A stretch of 64,000 bases of DNA from a bacterium YEK0313 (GCA_000751295.2 CCMO02000001.1:4678615-4742614), one strand, 5' to 3'; shown: positions 44,801 through 54,090, counted from the stretch's first letter. Numbers and translations: made by a program. Notes: generated by a model from the letters alone, not told the origin.

Positions 44801-44979
44801 GGAGCACCGGTACCGGCTCCGAGATCATGCAGCGCATCGCCGTGCCGATGATCGGCGGCATGGTATCCTCCACGCTGCTGACGCTGGTGGTGATCCCCGC
44901 GCTGTTCAGCCTTGCCAAAGGCTGGCGGCTGCCGCGGCAGCAGGGCACCGCCGCCACGGGAGAGCCGGCCATGCCATGA
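41827..44979 (+). CDS. cusA: CusA-type heavy-metal RND efflux pump
   Basis: A 1050-residue HME-RND transporter, the normal size. The N-terminus MIARIIAWSAHNLLIVLIAAAF and LPLDAIPDLSDSQVIVYTDHPGQSPQVVEDQITYPL are hallmarks of CusA. Twelve membrane helices are visible, with the proton-relay region GGIAIAIGAMVDAAIVMIENAHKHLE. Met-containing periplasmic segments (NVWTMPIKARIDMLSTGIRTPVG) correspond to the three-methionine Cu/Ag site region. The last gene of the plus-strand operon; a strong stem-loop follows. With CusB and the CusC-like protein it exports Cu(I)/Ag(I) from periplasm or cytosol. Confidence 0.95.
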   Translation: MIARIIAWSAHNLLIVLIAAAFAGAGGVYALRHLPLDAIPDLSDSQVIVYTDHPGQSPQVVEDQITYPLATAMLTVPRSKVVRGFSVFGTSFVYVIFEDGTDIYWARSRVLEALNSAATRLPAGVTPTLGPDATGVGWVYQYAVTAEDLDLARSRSLQDWNLRFGLAKAEGVAEIASVGGFVRQYNIVLDARRLRDLGISLKAVRDAVRASNADVGGRAVELSGFEHVIRGRGYLSGIADLRAVVLKAANGTPVRLGDVARVELGPDERRGITELNGEGEVAGGIVLQRYGANALAVIDSVKQRLADLAGSLPSGVAIVPVYDRSTLIGAAIATLKTTLVEESLVVAFVCVLFLLHMRSALVAILMLPVGVLLAFVAMKALGIGANIMSLGGIAIAIGAMVDAAIVMIENAHKHLERAAPDQPRLAVLVAAAAEVGPALFFSLLVITVSFLPIFTLEAQEGRLFAPLAFTKTFAMAAAALLSITLVPALMVLFVRGRILPEARNPLNRAIMALYRPAIRLVLKARLLVVALALAAIAVTIWPARQLGTEFMPDLDEGTLLYMPSALPGLSVTKAAELLQTQNRIIRSFPEVASVYGKAGRAATATDPAPTEMFETIIVLKSRADWRPGMTRERLVAEMDRSLQFPGLSNVWTMPIKARIDMLSTGIRTPVGVKVMGADLGEIDRLARDIEQVLRAVPGTSSAYAERVVGGYYLDIVPDRRSLARYGLTIQDVQDVIATALGGQTVTTTVEGRERYGVNLRYPRDLRDSPGAIADSVLVPLPAGGTVPLGEVARLERSRGATSIRTENGQLAVYVYVDIRGRDLGGYVAAAQQAVRENVDFPAGTYAVWSGQYEYLERAATRLRIVVPATLVLIFLLLYLNFRAVTETLIVMLSLPFAVIGGVWLMWALGFNLSVAVVVGFIALAGVAAETGVVMLIYLDHALDEVTVRVRAAGRALTRADLDEAIMLGAVERLRPKMMTVAAIIGGLLPILWSTGTGSEIMQRIAVPMIGGMVSSTLLTLVVIPALFSLAKGWRLPRQQGTAATGEPAMP

Positions 44980-44999
44980 CGATCCGGCAGCATTCGGCC

Positions 45000-45023
45000 T
45001 CGGCCCGCAGCGTCACGGGCCGA
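45000..45023. terminator. Bidirectional stem-loop between cusA and the convergent aldehyde dehydrogenase gene
   Basis: TCGGCCCG and CGGGCCGA form a perfect 8-bp stem around an 8-nt loop, placed 20 bp after cusA and 21 bp after the end of the opposing gene. A short pyrimidine-rich TCTCGTTCC follows on the plus strand. It is likely a shared intrinsic-type terminator, though the T-run is weak. Confidence 0.55.
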
Positions 45024-45044
45024 TCTCGTTCCGGCCAGTGCCGA

Positions 45045-46523
45045 TCAGACGTTGAGGTTCATCCACACCGCCTTCGGCTCGGTGAAGTTTTCCAGCGCCG
45101 CCGTGCCATGCTCGCGGCCGAAGCCGGAATCGCGGTGGCCGCCCCAGGGCAGCCGGACGTCGGTATAGCCGTAGGTGTTGATCCAGACCGTGCCGGCCTT
45201 GACCTGGCGCACGAAGCGCTGGGCGCGGCCGATATCGCGGCTCCATACGCCGGCGGCGAGGCTGTAGGCCGTGCCGTTGGCGATGCGGACGGCATCGGCC
45301 TCGTCCTTGAACCGGATGACGCTGACGACCGGGCCGAAGATCTCCTCCTGCGAGATGCGCATCTCGTGCGCGACATCGCGGAACACCGCCGGGCTGATAA
45401 AGAAGCCGCGATCGCCGACGCGCCGGCCGCCGGTGACCAGGCGGGCGCCCTCGGCCTCGCCGATCGCCACATAGTCGAGAATGCCGGCCATCTGCTTGGC
45501 CGAGACCACCGGACCGAGGCTGGTCGCCCGGTCGGTGGTATCGCCCATGCGCAGCGCTTGCGCCCGCGCCGCGATCCGCTCCACCACCTCGTCGTAGACG
45601 CTGTCGTGGGCGAGCACGCGGGACCCGGCCGAACAGACCTGACCGGCATTGAAGAAGATGCCGGCGGCCGCGGCTTTCGTCGCCGCGTCGAGATCGGCGT
45701 CGTCGAAGATGACATTGGCCGACTTGCCGCCGAGCTCGAGCGAGACGCGCTTGAAATTGCCGGCGGCGCCGCGAAGGATGCCGCGGCCGACGCCGGGCGA
45801 TCCGGTGAAGGTCACCTTGTCGACGTCGGGATGGTTGACCAGGGCATCGCCCACCACCCGGCCCGGGCCGGGCACGATGTTGAGCACGCCCGGCGGCAGG
45901 CCGGCTTCCAGCGCCAGCTCGCCGATGCGCAGCGCCGAAAGCGAGGTCAGCTCGGCCGGCTTCATCACGATGGTGCAACCGCAGGCGAGCGCCGGGGCGA
46001 GCTTCCACATGCCGATCATCAACGGGAAGTTCCAGGGCACGATCGCCGCTACCACGCCGACCGGCTCGCGCACCGTATAGGTCAGCGCGTCGGTGCGGGT
46101 GGCGATCACCTCACCGTGGATCTTGTCGGCCCAGCCGGCATAATAGGTCAGCGTGTCGATGGCGGCCGGCAGGTCCTGCCGCTTGACGCCGGCGATCGGC
46201 TTGCCGGCGTCGCGGCATTCGATCAGCGCGATCTCCTCGGCATGCTGCTTCATCAGCTCCGCGAGACGGGCGAGGATCTGGCCGCGCTCGGCCGGACGCA
46301 TCGCGCCCCAGGGGCCTTCGAGCGCCCGGCGCGCGGCCGCGACCGCCCGGTCGACGTCGGCCTCGCCTCCTTCCGCGACGATCGCGACGACCTCTTCGGT
46401 GGCCGGATCGAGCGTCTTGAAGGTGCGTCCGGAGGCGGCATCGACATGCCGGCCGTCGATCAGCAGCTGCTTGTGCATCAGCGCGGATGCGCTACTTTGA
46501 GTTTCATATGAAGCCAACATCAT
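45045..46523 (-). CDS. NAD(P)-dependent aldehyde dehydrogenase (betaine/gamma-aminobutyraldehyde dehydrogenase-like)
   Basis: A 492-residue ALDH. The catalytic Asn is in VPWNFPLMIGMWKLAPALACG, the Glu in LELGGKSANVIFDDADLD and the Cys in FFNAGQVCSAGSRV. VTFTGSPGVGRGI is the cofactor motif, and the C-terminus is GYTDVRLPWGGHRDSGFGREHG. Closest to betaine-aldehyde/aminobutyraldehyde-type enzymes by pattern. The outer ATG follows GGAGGAAAT and was kept, although MHKQLLIDG 15 residues in is the usual family start. It is divergent from a LysR/PBP-type regulator, which may control it. Confidence 0.92.
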   Translation of the reverse strand: MMLASYETQSSASALMHKQLLIDGRHVDAASGRTFKTLDPATEEVVAIVAEGGEADVDRAVAAARRALEGPWGAMRPAERGQILARLAELMKQHAEEIALIECRDAGKPIAGVKRQDLPAAIDTLTYYAGWADKIHGEVIATRTDALTYTVREPVGVVAAIVPWNFPLMIGMWKLAPALACGCTIVMKPAELTSLSALRIGELALEAGLPPGVLNIVPGPGRVVGDALVNHPDVDKVTFTGSPGVGRGILRGAAGNFKRVSLELGGKSANVIFDDADLDAATKAAAAGIFFNAGQVCSAGSRVLAHDSVYDEVVERIAARAQALRMGDTTDRATSLGPVVSAKQMAGILDYVAIGEAEGARLVTGGRRVGDRGFFISPAVFRDVAHEMRISQEEIFGPVVSVIRFKDEADAVRIANGTAYSLAAGVWSRDIGRAQRFVRQVKAGTVWINTYGYTDVRLPWGGHRDSGFGREHGTAALENFTEPKAVWMNLNV

Positions 46524-46542
46524 ATTTCCTCCAGCTGTTTCC

Positions 46543-46566
46543 TGACACTATGTCGTTGGCATGCCA
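46543..46566. promoter_or_regulatory. Palindromes between ALDH and regulator genes
   Basis: The divergent 107-bp region contains the perfect palindrome TGGCATGCCA at 46557-46566 and the nearby dyad GACACTATGTC at 46543-46553. Either could be an operator for the adjacent regulator. The region is visibly richer in A+T than the flanking genes. Confidence 0.35.
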
Positions 46567-46630
46567 GAGTAAATATGATCTCTTGTTCCAATGAAGAAGG
46601 GCCGGCACAGGACCGGCGACGGAGACCGCC

Positions 46631-47716
46631 ATGTTCATCGAGATCGCGCCGGTCTGGCGCTTCCGGCGCGAGGGCGATCCGCGCACCACGGTGGTGATGC
46701 TCGGCGTGCTCAACGAGATCCGCACCAGCGGCAAGATCGCGAGCGCGGCGAACATGGCGGGCCTCTCCTACCGCCACGTCTGGAACCTGATCGAGCAATG
46801 GTCCGACTTCTTCGGCGTGCCGCTGGTCGAGACCCGGCGCGGCCGCGGCACGACGCTCACCGCCTTCGGCGAGAAGCTGGTCTGGGCCGGACAGCGCATC
46901 GAGGCGCGGCTCGGCCCGCAGCTGGAAAACCTCGCCCAGGAGCTGGCGAGCGAGATCAAGCCGTTCCTGACCCCACGCCCGGCCGTCATCCGCGTCCATG
47001 CCAGCCATGGCTTCGCGGTATCGAAGCTGCGCGAGCTGCTCGACCGCGAGGCCGGCATCGGTGTCGACCTGCGTTACGTCAGCAACCAGAATTCGCTGGT
47101 GGCGCTGGCCGAGGGGGCCTGCGACCTCGCCGGCGTGCACCTGCCGCGCGGCTCCTTGAGGGCGGCGAGCGTCAAGGCCTGCCGCGACTGGCTCGATCCG
47201 CGCGAGGACCGGGTGATCAGCTTCGTGACGCGCGAAATGGGCCTGATGGTCAAGGCCGGCAATCCGCTCGGCATCGCCTCGCTCAAGGACCTTGCCCGCA
47301 GCAAGGCGCGCTTCGTCAACCGCGACCACGATTCCGGCACGCGCCGGCTGTTCGACGCGCTGCTCGCGCGCGAGGGCATCGACGAGGCGGTGATCGCCGG
47401 CGCCCAGCAGATCGAGTTCACCCATGCCGCCGTCGCCGCCTATGTGGCGAGCGGCATGGCCGACGTCGCCTTCGGCGTCGAGGCGGCGGCCCGCCAGTTC
47501 GGCCTCGATTTCGTCCGCCTGCTCACCGAGGACTATGTCTTCGTCTGCCGTCGCGCCTTCCTGGACACCGAACCGATGCGCCGCGTCCTCGCGGTGATGA
47601 AGGGTGACGATTTCCACCGGGCGGTCGCCACCCTGCCCGGTTATGTCGCGAACGATCCCGGCACGGTCAGCACGGTCAAGGCCTTCCTCGACAGCGCCGA
47701 CACGGCCGGCGGCTGA
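46631..47716 (+). CDS. LysR/ModE-type HTH regulator with periplasmic-binding-like effector domain
   Basis: A 361-residue regulator. The N-terminal winged HTH (about residues 18-85: MLGVLNEIRTSGKIASAANMAGLSYRHVWNLIEQWSDFFG then RGRGTTLTAFGEKL) is of the LysR/ModE kind. The rest is a PBP-like domain (RVHASHGFAVSKLRELLDREAGI; LAEGACDLAGVHLPRG; NRDHDSGTRRLFDALL; AAVAAYVASGMADVAFGVEAAA) as in molybdate/tungstate or formate-dehydrogenase-associated regulators. The ligand here is unknown. Divergent from the aldehyde dehydrogenase. Confidence 0.88.
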   Translation: MFIEIAPVWRFRREGDPRTTVVMLGVLNEIRTSGKIASAANMAGLSYRHVWNLIEQWSDFFGVPLVETRRGRGTTLTAFGEKLVWAGQRIEARLGPQLENLAQELASEIKPFLTPRPAVIRVHASHGFAVSKLRELLDREAGIGVDLRYVSNQNSLVALAEGACDLAGVHLPRGSLRAASVKACRDWLDPREDRVISFVTREMGLMVKAGNPLGIASLKDLARSKARFVNRDHDSGTRRLFDALLAREGIDEAVIAGAQQIEFTHAAVAAYVASGMADVAFGVEAAARQFGLDFVRLLTEDYVFVCRRAFLDTEPMRRVLAVMKGDDFHRAVATLPGYVANDPGTVSTVKAFLDSADTAGG

Positions 47717-47802
47717 CCGGCATGGCCGCCCTGCCATTGACGCGGCATCGATCGAGGGCGCCTCATCGGCCTCATTGCGCGGCAAAGGACCCCGAGCCTC
47801 CC

Positions 47803-48453
47803 ATGAAGATCGCCTGCCTGCACACGGCCGACAGCAATATCGCCGTCTTCGAAGCCGCCGCGGCCGGCCTCGGCCTCGCGCCGGGCGCCTTGCGCCACAG
47901 GGTACGCGCCGATCTCGCGGCTGCGGCCGAACAGGCCGGCAGTCTCACCCCCGCGATTGCGGCGGCGGTGAGCGAGGACCTCGTCGCCCTGGCGGCCGAG
48001 GCCGACGCGGTGCTCCTCACCTGTTCGACACTCGGGCCGGCGGTGACGGCCGCCGGGGAACGGGCGCGCGTGCCGGTGCTGCGGGTCGACGCGGCGCTGG
48101 CCGAGACGGCCGTCGCCGCGGGCGGCCGGGTCGTGGTGCTCTGCGCCGTCCAGACCACCGTCGCGCCGACCACGCGCCTGTTTGCCGCCGCGGCGGAGAA
48201 GACCGGCGCCGTCGCCGACATTCGCCTCGTCGACGGCGCCTGGGCCCGGTTCAAGGCCGGCGACAGCGACGGCTATTTCGCGCTCATTGCCGCGGCGGCC
48301 GCGGCGGCGCGCGAACCCGGCATCGCAGCCGTCGCTCTCGCCCAGGCCTCAATGGCCGGCGCGGCCGACCGGGTCGCCGGGCATCCGAAGCCCCTTACCA
48401 GCCCGGCGGCCGGCCTCGCCAGCGCGCTCGCGGCGGCATCCCGGCAGTTGTGA
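47803..48453 (+). CDS. Asp/Glu/hydantoin racemase-like protein
   Basis: A 216-residue protein of the Asp/Glu racemase superfamily. MKIACLHTADSNIAVFEAAA is the first strand/loop. LLTCSTLGPAVTAAG carries the N-terminal-lobe catalytic Cys. VVVLCAVQTTVAPTTRLF is typical. The position of the second catalytic Cys reads LAQASMAG, with Ala instead of Cys, so classical two-base racemisation is unlikely; a decarboxylase- or isomerase-like activity is possible. It is 86 nt downstream of the regulator gene on the same strand. Confidence 0.8.
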   Translation: MKIACLHTADSNIAVFEAAAAGLGLAPGALRHRVRADLAAAAEQAGSLTPAIAAAVSEDLVALAAEADAVLLTCSTLGPAVTAAGERARVPVLRVDAALAETAVAAGGRVVVLCAVQTTVAPTTRLFAAAAEKTGAVADIRLVDGAWARFKAGDSDGYFALIAAAAAAAREPGIAAVALAQASMAGAADRVAGHPKPLTSPAAGLASALAAASRQL

Positions 48454-48521
48454 AGGTCGCCACGCCGCATGGTCCAGTGCGGCCCGCTCTCGACGCGGAT
48501 AAGCAGAGACCCTCGCAAACA

Positions 48522-48540
48522 TCATGAGATTTACTCATGA
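48522..48540. promoter_or_regulatory. Perfect 19-bp dyad in a low-GC intergenic patch
   Basis: TCATGAG-ATTTA-CTCATGA is a perfect 7-bp inverted repeat with a 5-nt spacer, 69 bp after the racemase-like gene. Its size and AT-rich centre look like a regulator operator. It lies about 145 bp before a long stem-loop, so it may mark the control region of an unannotated transcript. Confidence 0.45.
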
Positions 48541-48737
48541 CCGCCATCACTATTCCAGGGATGACCCGAAACAGATCGATCGATTTTAAATTCATCTTCG
48601 AACAATACGGGAATCATGGCACTATTTGCGGGCTGAGTGGTGATTCGTCCTGCCCCCAGAACCTTTCACTGCTTGGTCCCCATGGCCGCCTAACAAGTGC
48701 CCTTGTTAGGCGGCTCATTCTTGTGATGAGTTTTTTT
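48541..48737 (+). ncRNA. Possible small RNA or leader ending in stem-loops
   Basis: This patch has visibly lower GC than its neighbours and no convincing gene. It ends in a perfect 13-bp hairpin (48685-48697 with 48702-48714, loop TGCC), then CTCAT/ATGAG (48714-48718 with 48726-48730), then seven T. The second hairpin plus T-run is a classical intrinsic terminator and shares one base with the first. Either a small RNA or a regulated leader for the gene at 48882 would fit. The 5' end is not defined. Confidence 0.35.
48685..48737 (+). terminator. Double stem-loop with T7 tract
   Basis: GCCGCCTAACAAG pairs perfectly with CTTGTTAGGCGGC (loop TGCC). CTCAT pairs with ATGAG, immediately followed by TTTTTTT. 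This is the best rho-independent terminator signal seen in the window. It is over 230 nt past the racemase-like gene, which suggests that it belongs to a separate transcript. Confidence 0.65.
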
Positions 48738-48881
48738 CATCAAGCAATGACCGGCAATTCGCACAGGCGGCCAAGATTTAACCGAAAACTAAATCGTATA
48801 ATTCACTGAAACGCTCCACCACCATTGCCTTGGCGCGACGGCTTCCGCCTGCGTCCTGCACTGATCTTTGGAGACGCCACT

Positions 48882-49097
48882 GTGAATACGGACAAAGTCC
48901 GCCGGCCCCTGGTGGAATCCGATCTGGTCTGCTCACTGATCCCGGATCCTGACCTGTCGGCGCTCGACGTCTTCGCCTCGGCCGCCGGCATCACGCGCTC
49001 CGAAGCCGCGCGCCAGATCATCAATGAATGGCTGATCGCAAACAGCTATCTGCCCCTCCCGCCCTGGCCGAACGACGACACGTCCAGCCTGCCCTGA
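48882..49097 (+). CDS. Small ribbon-helix-helix-like protein
   Basis: A 71-residue protein from a GTG start preceded by GGAGA. The segment LSALDVFASAAGITRSEAARQIINEWLIAN (about residues 21-50) has the helix-turn-helix spacing of the RHH/CopG fold. A short Pro-rich tail follows. The family is tentative. It could be an antitoxin-like DNA-binding protein, but no toxin gene is adjacent. An in-frame upstream ATG exists without a good ribosome site. Confidence 0.55.
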   Translation: MNTDKVRRPLVESDLVCSLIPDPDLSALDVFASAAGITRSEAARQIINEWLIANSYLPLPPWPNDDTSSLP

Positions 49098-49248
49098 GCC
49101 CCTGCCCCGCCACCCCGATCGGCGGCCCGTCATCGCCGCATCGCACCTCTGCCCCTGACGCGCGGCTGTCGGCGCGGCTTCGTTTGTCGCGGCCGCGGCG
49201 GCCGGCTAGCTTCTCCGGCAGGCATGGAAGGGACGTGAGGAAACGATC

Positions 49249-50858
49249 ATGGCGGAACAGGCTGTTGCGCGGCCGGCACCCGGCGACGAACTGGCGTTCG
49301 ACCGCTCCAATGCGGGTCAGCCGCCCCTGCAGCCGTCGACCACGCGCGATCGCGGCCTCGGGCCGTTCAAGCGGCTGGTTTTGCGCGGCGCGACCGTCAT
49401 CGACGGCACCGGCGCGCCGCCGATCGGGCCGACCGACATCGTGGTGGAGGACGGCCGCATCGTCCTGATGAAAAAGGTCGGCTCGGCCAAGACGGTGATC
49501 AAGGAAGCGGCCCGGCCGCCCGGCGGCGATCACGAGATCGACTGTCACGGCAAATATGTGACGCCCGGCTTCGTCGATTGCCACGGCCATGCCGGCGTCG
49601 CCTTCCACGCGGCCAATGGCTGGGTGCCGCCGGTCGACTATGTCTACAAGCTCTGGCTCGCCCATGGCGTCACCACGGTGCGCGAAATGGGCTCGTTCAA
49701 CGGCCTCGGCTGGATGCTCGACCAGAAGCGGCGCTCCGACGACAACAGCATCGCCGCGCCGCGGCTGCTGGCCTATGTCTACTTTCCCGCCGTCAACGAC
49801 ATGCTGAAGACCGTCCATACGCCCGAGGAGGGGCGCGCCTGGCTGCGCGAGGCCAAGGCCAGGGGCGCCGACGGCGTGAAGTTCTTCGGCGCGCCGCCGG
49901 CCATCATGGAGGCTGCGCTCGACGAGTGCCGCAAGCTCGGGCTGAGGACCGGCTGCCACCATGCCCAGACGGCGGTCACCCGCATGAACGCGCTGACCAC
50001 CGCCGGCTGGGGTCTCGGCAGCGCCGAGCACTATTACGGCCTGCCCGAGGCGCTGTTCGAGGACCGGGTGGTGCAGAACTATCCGCACGACTACGACTAC
50101 AACGACGAATATTTCCGCTTCTCGGTCGCCGGCCAGATGTTCCAGCAGGGCGCCAAGCCCGGCTCCGCCAAATGGAACGAGGTGCTGGAAAAGTTTCTGG
50201 CGCTCGATTTCACCTTCGTGCCCACCTTCACCATCTACGACGCCAACCGCGACCTGATGCGGGCGCGCCAGGCCGACTGGCACAAGGCCTATACGTGGAA
50301 GTCGATGTGGAACTATTTCCAGCCCCAGCGCGGTGGCCACGGCTCCTACTGGTATCGCTGGTCGACCCAGAACGAGATCGAGTGGAAGGAAAACTACCGG
50401 CTCTGGATGACCTTCATCAACGAATACAAGAACCGCGGCGGCCGGGTCTGCGCCGGCTCCGATTCCGGCTTCATCTTCCAGATCTTCGGCTTCGGTTATA
50501 TCCGCGAGCTGGAGCTGCTGCAGGAGGCCGGCTTCCACCCGATCGAAGTGCTGCGCGCGGCGACCTCCCAGGGCGCGGCGCTCTGCGGCCTGGCCGACGA
50601 GATCGGCACGGTGGAGGTCGGCAAGAAGGCCGATCTCCTGGTCCACGACCATAATCCCTTGACCGACTTCAAGATGCTCTACGGCACCGGCGCGATGCGG
50701 CTCAATGACGAGACGCGGCAGATCGAATGGCACCGCGCGCTGCGCTACACGGTGAAGGACGGGGTGATCTACGATACCGCCGAACTGCTGGCGGATGTCC
50801 GCGCCATGGTCGACAAGAGCTGGGAGGATGACGGCCCGACGCTCGCGGAGCGGCCGAA

Positions 50859-50862
<4 letters not shown>
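49249..50862 (+). CDS. Amidohydrolase family metallo-enzyme
   Basis: A 537-residue amidohydrolase. RLVLRGATVIDGTGAPPIGPTDIVVEDGRI is the N-terminal beta-sandwich. Metal ligands are HxH in VDCHGHAG (about residue 110), a possible Lys in GVKFFGAP, His in TGCHHAQTAV and SAEHYYG, and Asp in CAGSDSGF. The C-terminus GTVEVGKKADLLVHDHNPL is typical of imidazolonepropionase/prolidase-like members. The 140-residue insertion with many aromatic residues (YPHDYDYNDEYFRFSV; WNYFQPQRGGHGSYWYRW) is unusual. Its stop overlaps the start of a CobW-type GTPase gene, suggesting metallochaperone coupling. Substrate unknown. Confidence 0.88.
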
Positions 50863-51919
<1,057 letters not shown>

Positions 51920-52043
51920 AGGGCGCAACGGGGGCTTGGGTGTCGTCCCGAAGGCTGGAGGAAGGCTCAGACGGCCCGGCGACCGACCTTTCGCGCGCGA
52001 TGCTTCTGCAAACGAAATCAGTCTGTTACGCTAGAAGGTCGAT

Positions 52044-52119
52044 TGGTGGGCCCGGCAGGACTCGAACCTGCAACCAGACCGTTATGAGCGGTCGGCTCTA
52101 ACCATTGAGCTACAGGCCC
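52044..52119 (-). tRNA. tRNA with CAU anticodon, probably tRNA-Ile2 (or tRNA-Met)
   Basis: A 76-nt cloverleaf on the minus strand. The acceptor is GGGCCTG/CGGGCCC with one G-U pair, D-arm GCTC/GAGC, anticodon stem GACCG/CGGTC with loop CTCATAA (anticodon CAU), T-arm GCAGG/CCTGC with loop TTCGAGT, and an encoded CCA end. The D-loop AATGGTTA and overall pattern resemble isoleucine tRNA-2, whose C34 is changed to lysidine by TilS. An elongator methionine tRNA cannot be excluded from sequence. It is not an initiator, since position 1 pairs normally. Confidence 0.9.
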
Positions 52120-52412
52120 ACCGTTCGGCAAGGGCATGTCGCCCTCGTCCGAAGCGCCGACCGTCCCGGCCGCGGCGCGGCCGCCGGGATCGGCGGGCGC
52201 CACAGCAATAGCCGAGCCGCCGGGGCCCGACAACTGGTCGGGCCGCGATAGCCGCCGGTGCGGCAATGCGGACCTCGCCTGCCCAGAAATCGCTGCAAAC
52301 CGGCGATTTCAGTGCCACAACAGGCACGGATATCCGCCCGGCGCCGCCAGTCCTTCCCCGAGGGCCATCGCCGCCATCCTCTTCACCCACCTCGAAACAA
52401 GGAACCCGCTTC

Positions 52413-53138
52413 ATGTCGCTTTCTTCCCGCGCCGGCCGCGCGCTCGCCATCTCGCTCAGCGGCCTCGTGACGATCGCCCAGCCGGCGCTGGCCGAAACCG
52501 ATGCGCGCCAGCCGCAGCGCACCATCGTCATGCAGGGCGAGGCCCAGGCTTCGGCCAATCCGGATCTTGCCGTCGTCACCGGCGGCACGCAGGTGCAGGC
52601 GCGCACGGCGCGCGAGGCGATGGAGGGCAATTCGAAGGTGATGCGCGCCGTGCAGCAGACGCTGCGCGAGGCGGGCATCGAGGAGCGCGACGTCGCGACC
52701 TCCTCGCTGTCGCTGCAGCCGACCATCGAATACCAGCAGAACACCAACCGGCCGCGCGTCGTCGGCTATACCGCCGGCCACCAGCTGACCATCCGCGTGC
52801 GCGACCTCGCAAAGCTCGGCGACGTGCTCGACCGCATGGTCGGCGCCGGCGCCAACCAGGTGGACGGACTGCAGCTGACCGTTTCCGACTGGTCGAAGAA
52901 GCTCGACGAAGCGCGCGGCACGGCGATCGCCGATGCCCGCCGCAAGGCCGAGATCCTGGCCAAGGCCGCCGGCGCACGACTCGGCCGGGTCATGCACATC
53001 CAGGAGCAGGGCGCCGCCCCGCCCCGGCCGATGCCGCGCATGGCGGTCGCCCAGGCCCGCGCCGATTCCGTGCCGGTCGCGACCGGCGACCAGAACGTCC
53101 AGATGGCGGTGACGGTGACCTGGGAGCTCGTCGACTGA
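52413..53138 (+). CDS. SIMPL-domain (DUF541) periplasmic protein, copy 1
   Basis: A 241-residue protein. The signal peptide ends near AQPALAE. The body is a single SIMPL/DUF541 domain: RTIVMQGEAQASANPDLAVV opens it, with DVATSSLSLQPTIEY in the middle and MAVTVTWELVD at the end. Such proteins are periplasmic or outer-membrane linked and implicated in oxidative or envelope stress (YggE-like); their biochemical activity is unknown. The start after AAGGAACCC was chosen. A paralogue follows 209 nt downstream. Confidence 0.9.
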   Translation: MSLSSRAGRALAISLSGLVTIAQPALAETDARQPQRTIVMQGEAQASANPDLAVVTGGTQVQARTAREAMEGNSKVMRAVQQTLREAGIEERDVATSSLSLQPTIEYQQNTNRPRVVGYTAGHQLTIRVRDLAKLGDVLDRMVGAGANQVDGLQLTVSDWSKKLDEARGTAIADARRKAEILAKAAGARLGRVMHIQEQGAAPPRPMPRMAVAQARADSVPVATGDQNVQMAVTVTWELVD

Positions 53139-53347
53139 CGGAGACGTGCTGACGCGGCCGCGTGCCGGCCCTCGCCCCCGCCTCGCTCTCAGGGTGCCGG
53201 GCGACTGCCGGGACCGGGCCGCGCATGGGCTCTTCGGCGAATTGCCGCAAGGGAATATGGCCGCAGTTCCGCCGCCAATTCGCTGCATATGGCGGGCGAC
53301 TTTGGTGCCGGGCGGCCTGTTCCGCCCGTCAGCCGAAGGAGTGCCAG

Positions 53348-54082
53348 ATGTCGTCAACCCGCCGCGCCGGCCTGATCCGCGCCGCAGCCCTGATCGGTTC
53401 CCTGACCCTCGCCGTGCCGGCGCTCGCCCAGTCCGAGCCGCGCCCGCCGATGCGCACCATCGTCATGCAGGGCACCGCCGAGGTTGCGGTGACGCCGGAT
53501 CTCGCCGTGTTCCAGGCCGGCACCCTGTCCCGGGCGCGCACCGCGCGCGAGGCCATGGATGCCAATTCCCGCACGATGCGCGCCGTGCTCGACGCGCTGC
53601 GCCAGGCCGGCGTCGAGGAGCGCGATATCGCGACCTCCGCCCTGTCGCTGCAGCCGACCATCGAATATGCCCGCGGCACCAACCGTCCGCGCGTGACCGG
53701 TTATGCCGCCGGCCACACGCTGACGGTGCGCGTGCGCGACCTCGCCAAGCTCGGCGACGCGCTGGACCGGGCGGTCGAGGCCGGCGCCACCGAGGTGCAG
53801 GGCCTGCAGCTCACCCTCGCCGACATGCAGAAAAGGATCGACGAGGCCCGCGTCGCGGCGGTCCAGGATGCCAAGCGCAAGGCGGAGATCCTGGTGGGGG
53901 CGGCCGGCGCCCGCATCGGCCCCGTCCGGTCGGTTCAGGAGCACAGCGCGCCGCAGCGGCAGGCCGAGGCCTATGGATCGACGCCGCAGATCGCGCTGTC
54001 GAACTCCGCGCCGGTGCCGGTGGCAACGGGCGAACGCATGATCCGCAGCACCGTCACGGTGAGCTGGGATCTCGTCGACTGA
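53348..54082 (+). CDS. SIMPL-domain (DUF541) periplasmic protein, copy 2
   Basis: A 244-residue paralogue of the preceding protein. The signal peptide ends at PALAQ. The domain begins RTIVMQGTAEVAVTPDLAVF and ends STVTVSWDLVD, alignable with copy 1 almost throughout (TAREAM, EERDIATSALSLQPTIEYARGTNRPRV, VRVRDLAKLGD). It arose by local duplication. The start follows GAAGGAGTGCC. A dispersed repeat follows immediately downstream. Confidence 0.9.
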   Translation: MSSTRRAGLIRAAALIGSLTLAVPALAQSEPRPPMRTIVMQGTAEVAVTPDLAVFQAGTLSRARTAREAMDANSRTMRAVLDALRQAGVEERDIATSALSLQPTIEYARGTNRPRVTGYAAGHTLTVRVRDLAKLGDALDRAVEAGATEVQGLQLTLADMQKRIDEARVAAVQDAKRKAEILVGAAGARIGPVRSVQEHSAPQRQAEAYGSTPQIALSNSAPVPVATGERMIRSTVTVSWDLVD

Positions 54083-54090
54083 CGCCGACG

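Noticed and set aside
48537..48809. A 90-codon open frame in the low-GC patch
   Set aside because: It has no ribosome site, runs through both stem-loops and the T-run, and the product has no recognisable pattern.
52136..53152. Plus-strand open frame overlapping the tRNA flank and first SIMPL gene
   Set aside because: Different frame from the clear SIMPL domain with Arg/His-rich translation. It starts before any ribosome site.
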